From the IMG/VR virus record IMGVR_UViG_3300021957_005116, positions 1 through 23,565 of that record: a stretch of DNA of 23,565 bases; one strand, written 5' to 3'. This stretch comes from a virus. A model generated the notes under the pieces. The model saw only the letters and a list, made by a program, of their open reading frames with translations. It had not been told where the DNA came from and did no database searches. This document shows, one piece after another, positions 22,120 to 23,565 of the stretch (within the stretch, counting starts at the first letter, position 1; each line of letters opens with the position of its first letter). The translations under genes were made by a program, and so were the position numbers.

Positions 22120-22604
22120 CAACCAGTATGAGATGGTTTGCTAATCAGTGGCAAACTCAAGAAGTTGACGAAACTGTGGTAAACAGAGTCTTAGCAGCTA
22201 AAAATGTATTAGACATTGGCTGTGGACATAATCCTTATAAAAAATTCGCTACAGGTAACTTTTTAGGTATTGATGCTTATATTGATACAGCAGATAAACA
22301 TATAGATTTTTTAAATTTTAGAACTAAAGAAAAGTATGACCTCATAATTTCTTATGGGGTTTTTCACTTTCATAGTTTAGATTTAATAGATATGCAACTT
22401 AAAAAAACTATGAAGCTACTTACTCCAGATGGTGTATTATGTATGAAAGTAAATCCTAACTGTCCTAATTTTGATGGTTCTATATTACCGTGGTACAATA
22501 AATGGACAAAATCTCTTGCTTACCACTATGGGGAAGTGTATAATAAAAAAGTTAAAAATATGAGGGAAAGTACTCGTGGGAGATTTAAATGGGAATATGA
22601 ATAG
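22116..22604 (+). CDS. Short class I SAM-dependent methyltransferase
   Basis: Residues 31-43 (VLDIGCGHNPYKK) form the SAM-binding motif I, followed by FLGIDAYID for motif II and YDLIISYGVFHF for motif IV, so the cofactor site is complete. At 162 aa it is at the short end of the family and may lack a full C-terminal beta hairpin. The C-terminus (MRESTRGRFKWEYE) is basic. Substrate unknown. The stop is followed after six bases by the permease start. Confidence 0.77.
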   Translation: MTTSMRWFANQWQTQEVDETVVNRVLAAKNVLDIGCGHNPYKKFATGNFLGIDAYIDTADKHIDFLNFRTKEKYDLIISYGVFHFHSLDLIDMQLKKTMKLLTPDGVLCMKVNPNCPNFDGSILPWYNKWTKSLAYHYGEVYNKKVKNMRESTRGRFKWEYE

Positions 22605-22610
22605 GCAACT

Positions 22611-23565
22611 ATGGAATATTATATTGTAGTATTACTATTAGGTGTTTTTTATGGATTCTTAGTAGGCTTAATACCTGTAGCTGGAGCTACAACAGGACTT
22701 ATTGCCGTATATAGTTTTGTAAGTTACTTTCATGATCCCTATATGTTAGTGGTATTTACTACAGCTATTGTAGTTACAAGTAGTATAGGTGATACCTTCT
22801 GTGGTGTAGTTATGAATATACCTGGAGCAGGAGGCGCTGCCGCTACTATGGTAGATGGTTTTCCCATGAGTCGTAGAGGAGAAGCTGCAAGAGCGCTTAG
22901 TGCTGCAATCAGCACAAGTTGGGTTAATGGTCTTATATGGGGATTGTTAGTTTTTTTGTTCTTACCCTACTACACCAAAATAGTTCTATATTTTGGTACA
23001 GCTGAGATGTTTGGGTTCTTGATCTTTGCAATGACTTGTGTTATATTTATCAGTAGTAAATATTGGTTTAGAGGAGTTATAGCGCTTGTTGCAGGAGTAC
23101 TATTAGGATTAGTAGGAATGGACCCTGATACTGCTGCATCTAGATGGATAACAGTTATACCACAAATTAATTTAGATACATGGTCTTTAACTTTTACTGA
23201 CTGGGAGTATATTGAAGCTGGTATACAAATGATTCCGGTTATGGCAGGTGTTCTTGCATTTCCTGAGTTAGTAAGTGCTTATAGAATGACCACAGAAAAA
23301 GTTACTCTAACAAAAGGTGTCATTAAAGAACAACTTATTCAAGGCATAAAAGATAGTTGGAAATATAGAATAGACGGATTGCGTGGTGGATTTATTGGCG
23401 GATTTGTAGGATTGATACCAGGAATCGGAGGTAATATCGCAGATTGGTTTGCATACTCTCAAACAGTAGCCGTTAGTAAAAAAGAAGGTCATCCAGTAGG
23501 TCAAGGAAATGTACGTGGAGTAATTGGTTGTGAAGGCGCAAATAACGCTCAAAAAGCAACTTCAT
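22611..23565 (+). CDS. tctA: TctA-type tripartite tricarboxylate transporter permease (partial, C-terminus beyond the window)
   Basis: An uninterrupted frame begins at ATG 22611 and runs off the right edge (318 codons). It is strongly hydrophobic with many membrane helices. TctA landmarks are present: an N-terminal GFLVGLIPVAGATTGL, then MNIPGAGGAAATMVDGFPMS with the conserved 'DG.PM', and FVGLIPGIGGNIADWFAYSQ followed by a loop with GNVRGVIGCEGANNAQKA ('G...EgANNA'). TctA is the large inner-membrane subunit of a TctABC system importing citrate and other carboxylates with a periplasmic TctC protein. TctB and TctC are not in this window. Codon use looks like the phage genes around it. It could boost carboxylate uptake in the infected cell. 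Confidence 0.85.
   Translation, partial: MEYYIVVLLLGVFYGFLVGLIPVAGATTGLIAVYSFVSYFHDPYMLVVFTTAIVVTSSIGDTFCGVVMNIPGAGGAAATMVDGFPMSRRGEAARALSAAISTSWVNGLIWGLLVFLFLPYYTKIVLYFGTAEMFGFLIFAMTCVIFISSKYWFRGVIALVAGVLLGLVGMDPDTAASRWITVIPQINLDTWSLTFTDWEYIEAGIQMIPVMAGVLAFPELVSAYRMTTEKVTLTKGVIKEQLIQGIKDSWKYRIDGLRGGFIGGFVGLIPGIGGNIADWFAYSQTVAVSKKEGHPVGQGNVRGVIGCEGANNAQKATS

Noticed and set aside
1-23565. CRISPR array, insertion sequence, integrase or tRNA genes
   Set aside because: No regularly spaced repeats, transposase or recombinase motifs were found; non-coding gaps are too short and show no cloverleaf apart from the tmRNA.

Overview
The window is AT-rich, densely packed coding DNA. Neighbouring genes commonly overlap by a few bases (ATGA- or TAATG-type junctions). 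The gene content points to a tailed phage of the T4-like type infecting a marine alphaproteobacterium, probably of the SAR11/Pelagibacter kind. This is an inference: no capsid, tail or terminase gene lies in the window. It rests on a phage-style ribosomal protein bS21, a WYL_2/DUF2693-like small protein, a PC4-like ssDNA-binding protein, a DUF3310-like protein, a T4-type late promoter motif (TATAAATA), and a circularly permuted two-piece tmRNA of the alphaproteobacterial kind.

Layout. Positions 1-1099 hold three minus-strand genes: a partial gene, a 57-aa gene overlapping it, and a 232-aa gene of unknown function. From 1158 to the right edge everything is on the plus strand. A strong sigma-70-type promoter at 1123-1151 would start transcription at or next to the ATG at 1158, suggesting a leaderless message. 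Genes 1158-3594 are a coiled-coil protein, a thioredoxin-like protein, a DegT-type sugar aminotransferase and an SDR epimerase. At 3608-4840 lies a translation-related block: bS21, two small proteins, a 48-aa gene with a TTG start, and the permuted tmRNA.

From 4847 to 17593 runs a long glycan-modification island. It has two NeuD/PglD-type acyltransferases (one lacking the catalytic His), a WbqC-like protein, two class I methyltransferases, a five-bladed beta-propeller glycosidase-like protein, tandem phytanoyl-CoA-dioxygenase-like proteins (the first lacking its iron and 2-oxoglutarate ligands), four glycosyltransferases, a second DegT aminotransferase, an RmlB-like 4,6-dehydratase, another SDR epimerase and three small unknown proteins. 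Together these could make and attach an N-acylated, methylated deoxyamino sugar if the host supplies the nucleotide sugar.

From 17638 a new module starts behind a perfect 22-bp palindrome: an IscA/HesB-type Fe-S carrier, an Asp/Asn beta-hydroxylase-like oxygenase, a 457-aa protein of unknown function and another 2-oxoglutarate oxygenase. Then come small phage genes (PC4-like, helix-turn-helix, DUF3310-like, HAD-like phosphatase, short methyltransferase). The window ends inside a TctA-type permease gene, an unusual metabolic cargo for a phage.
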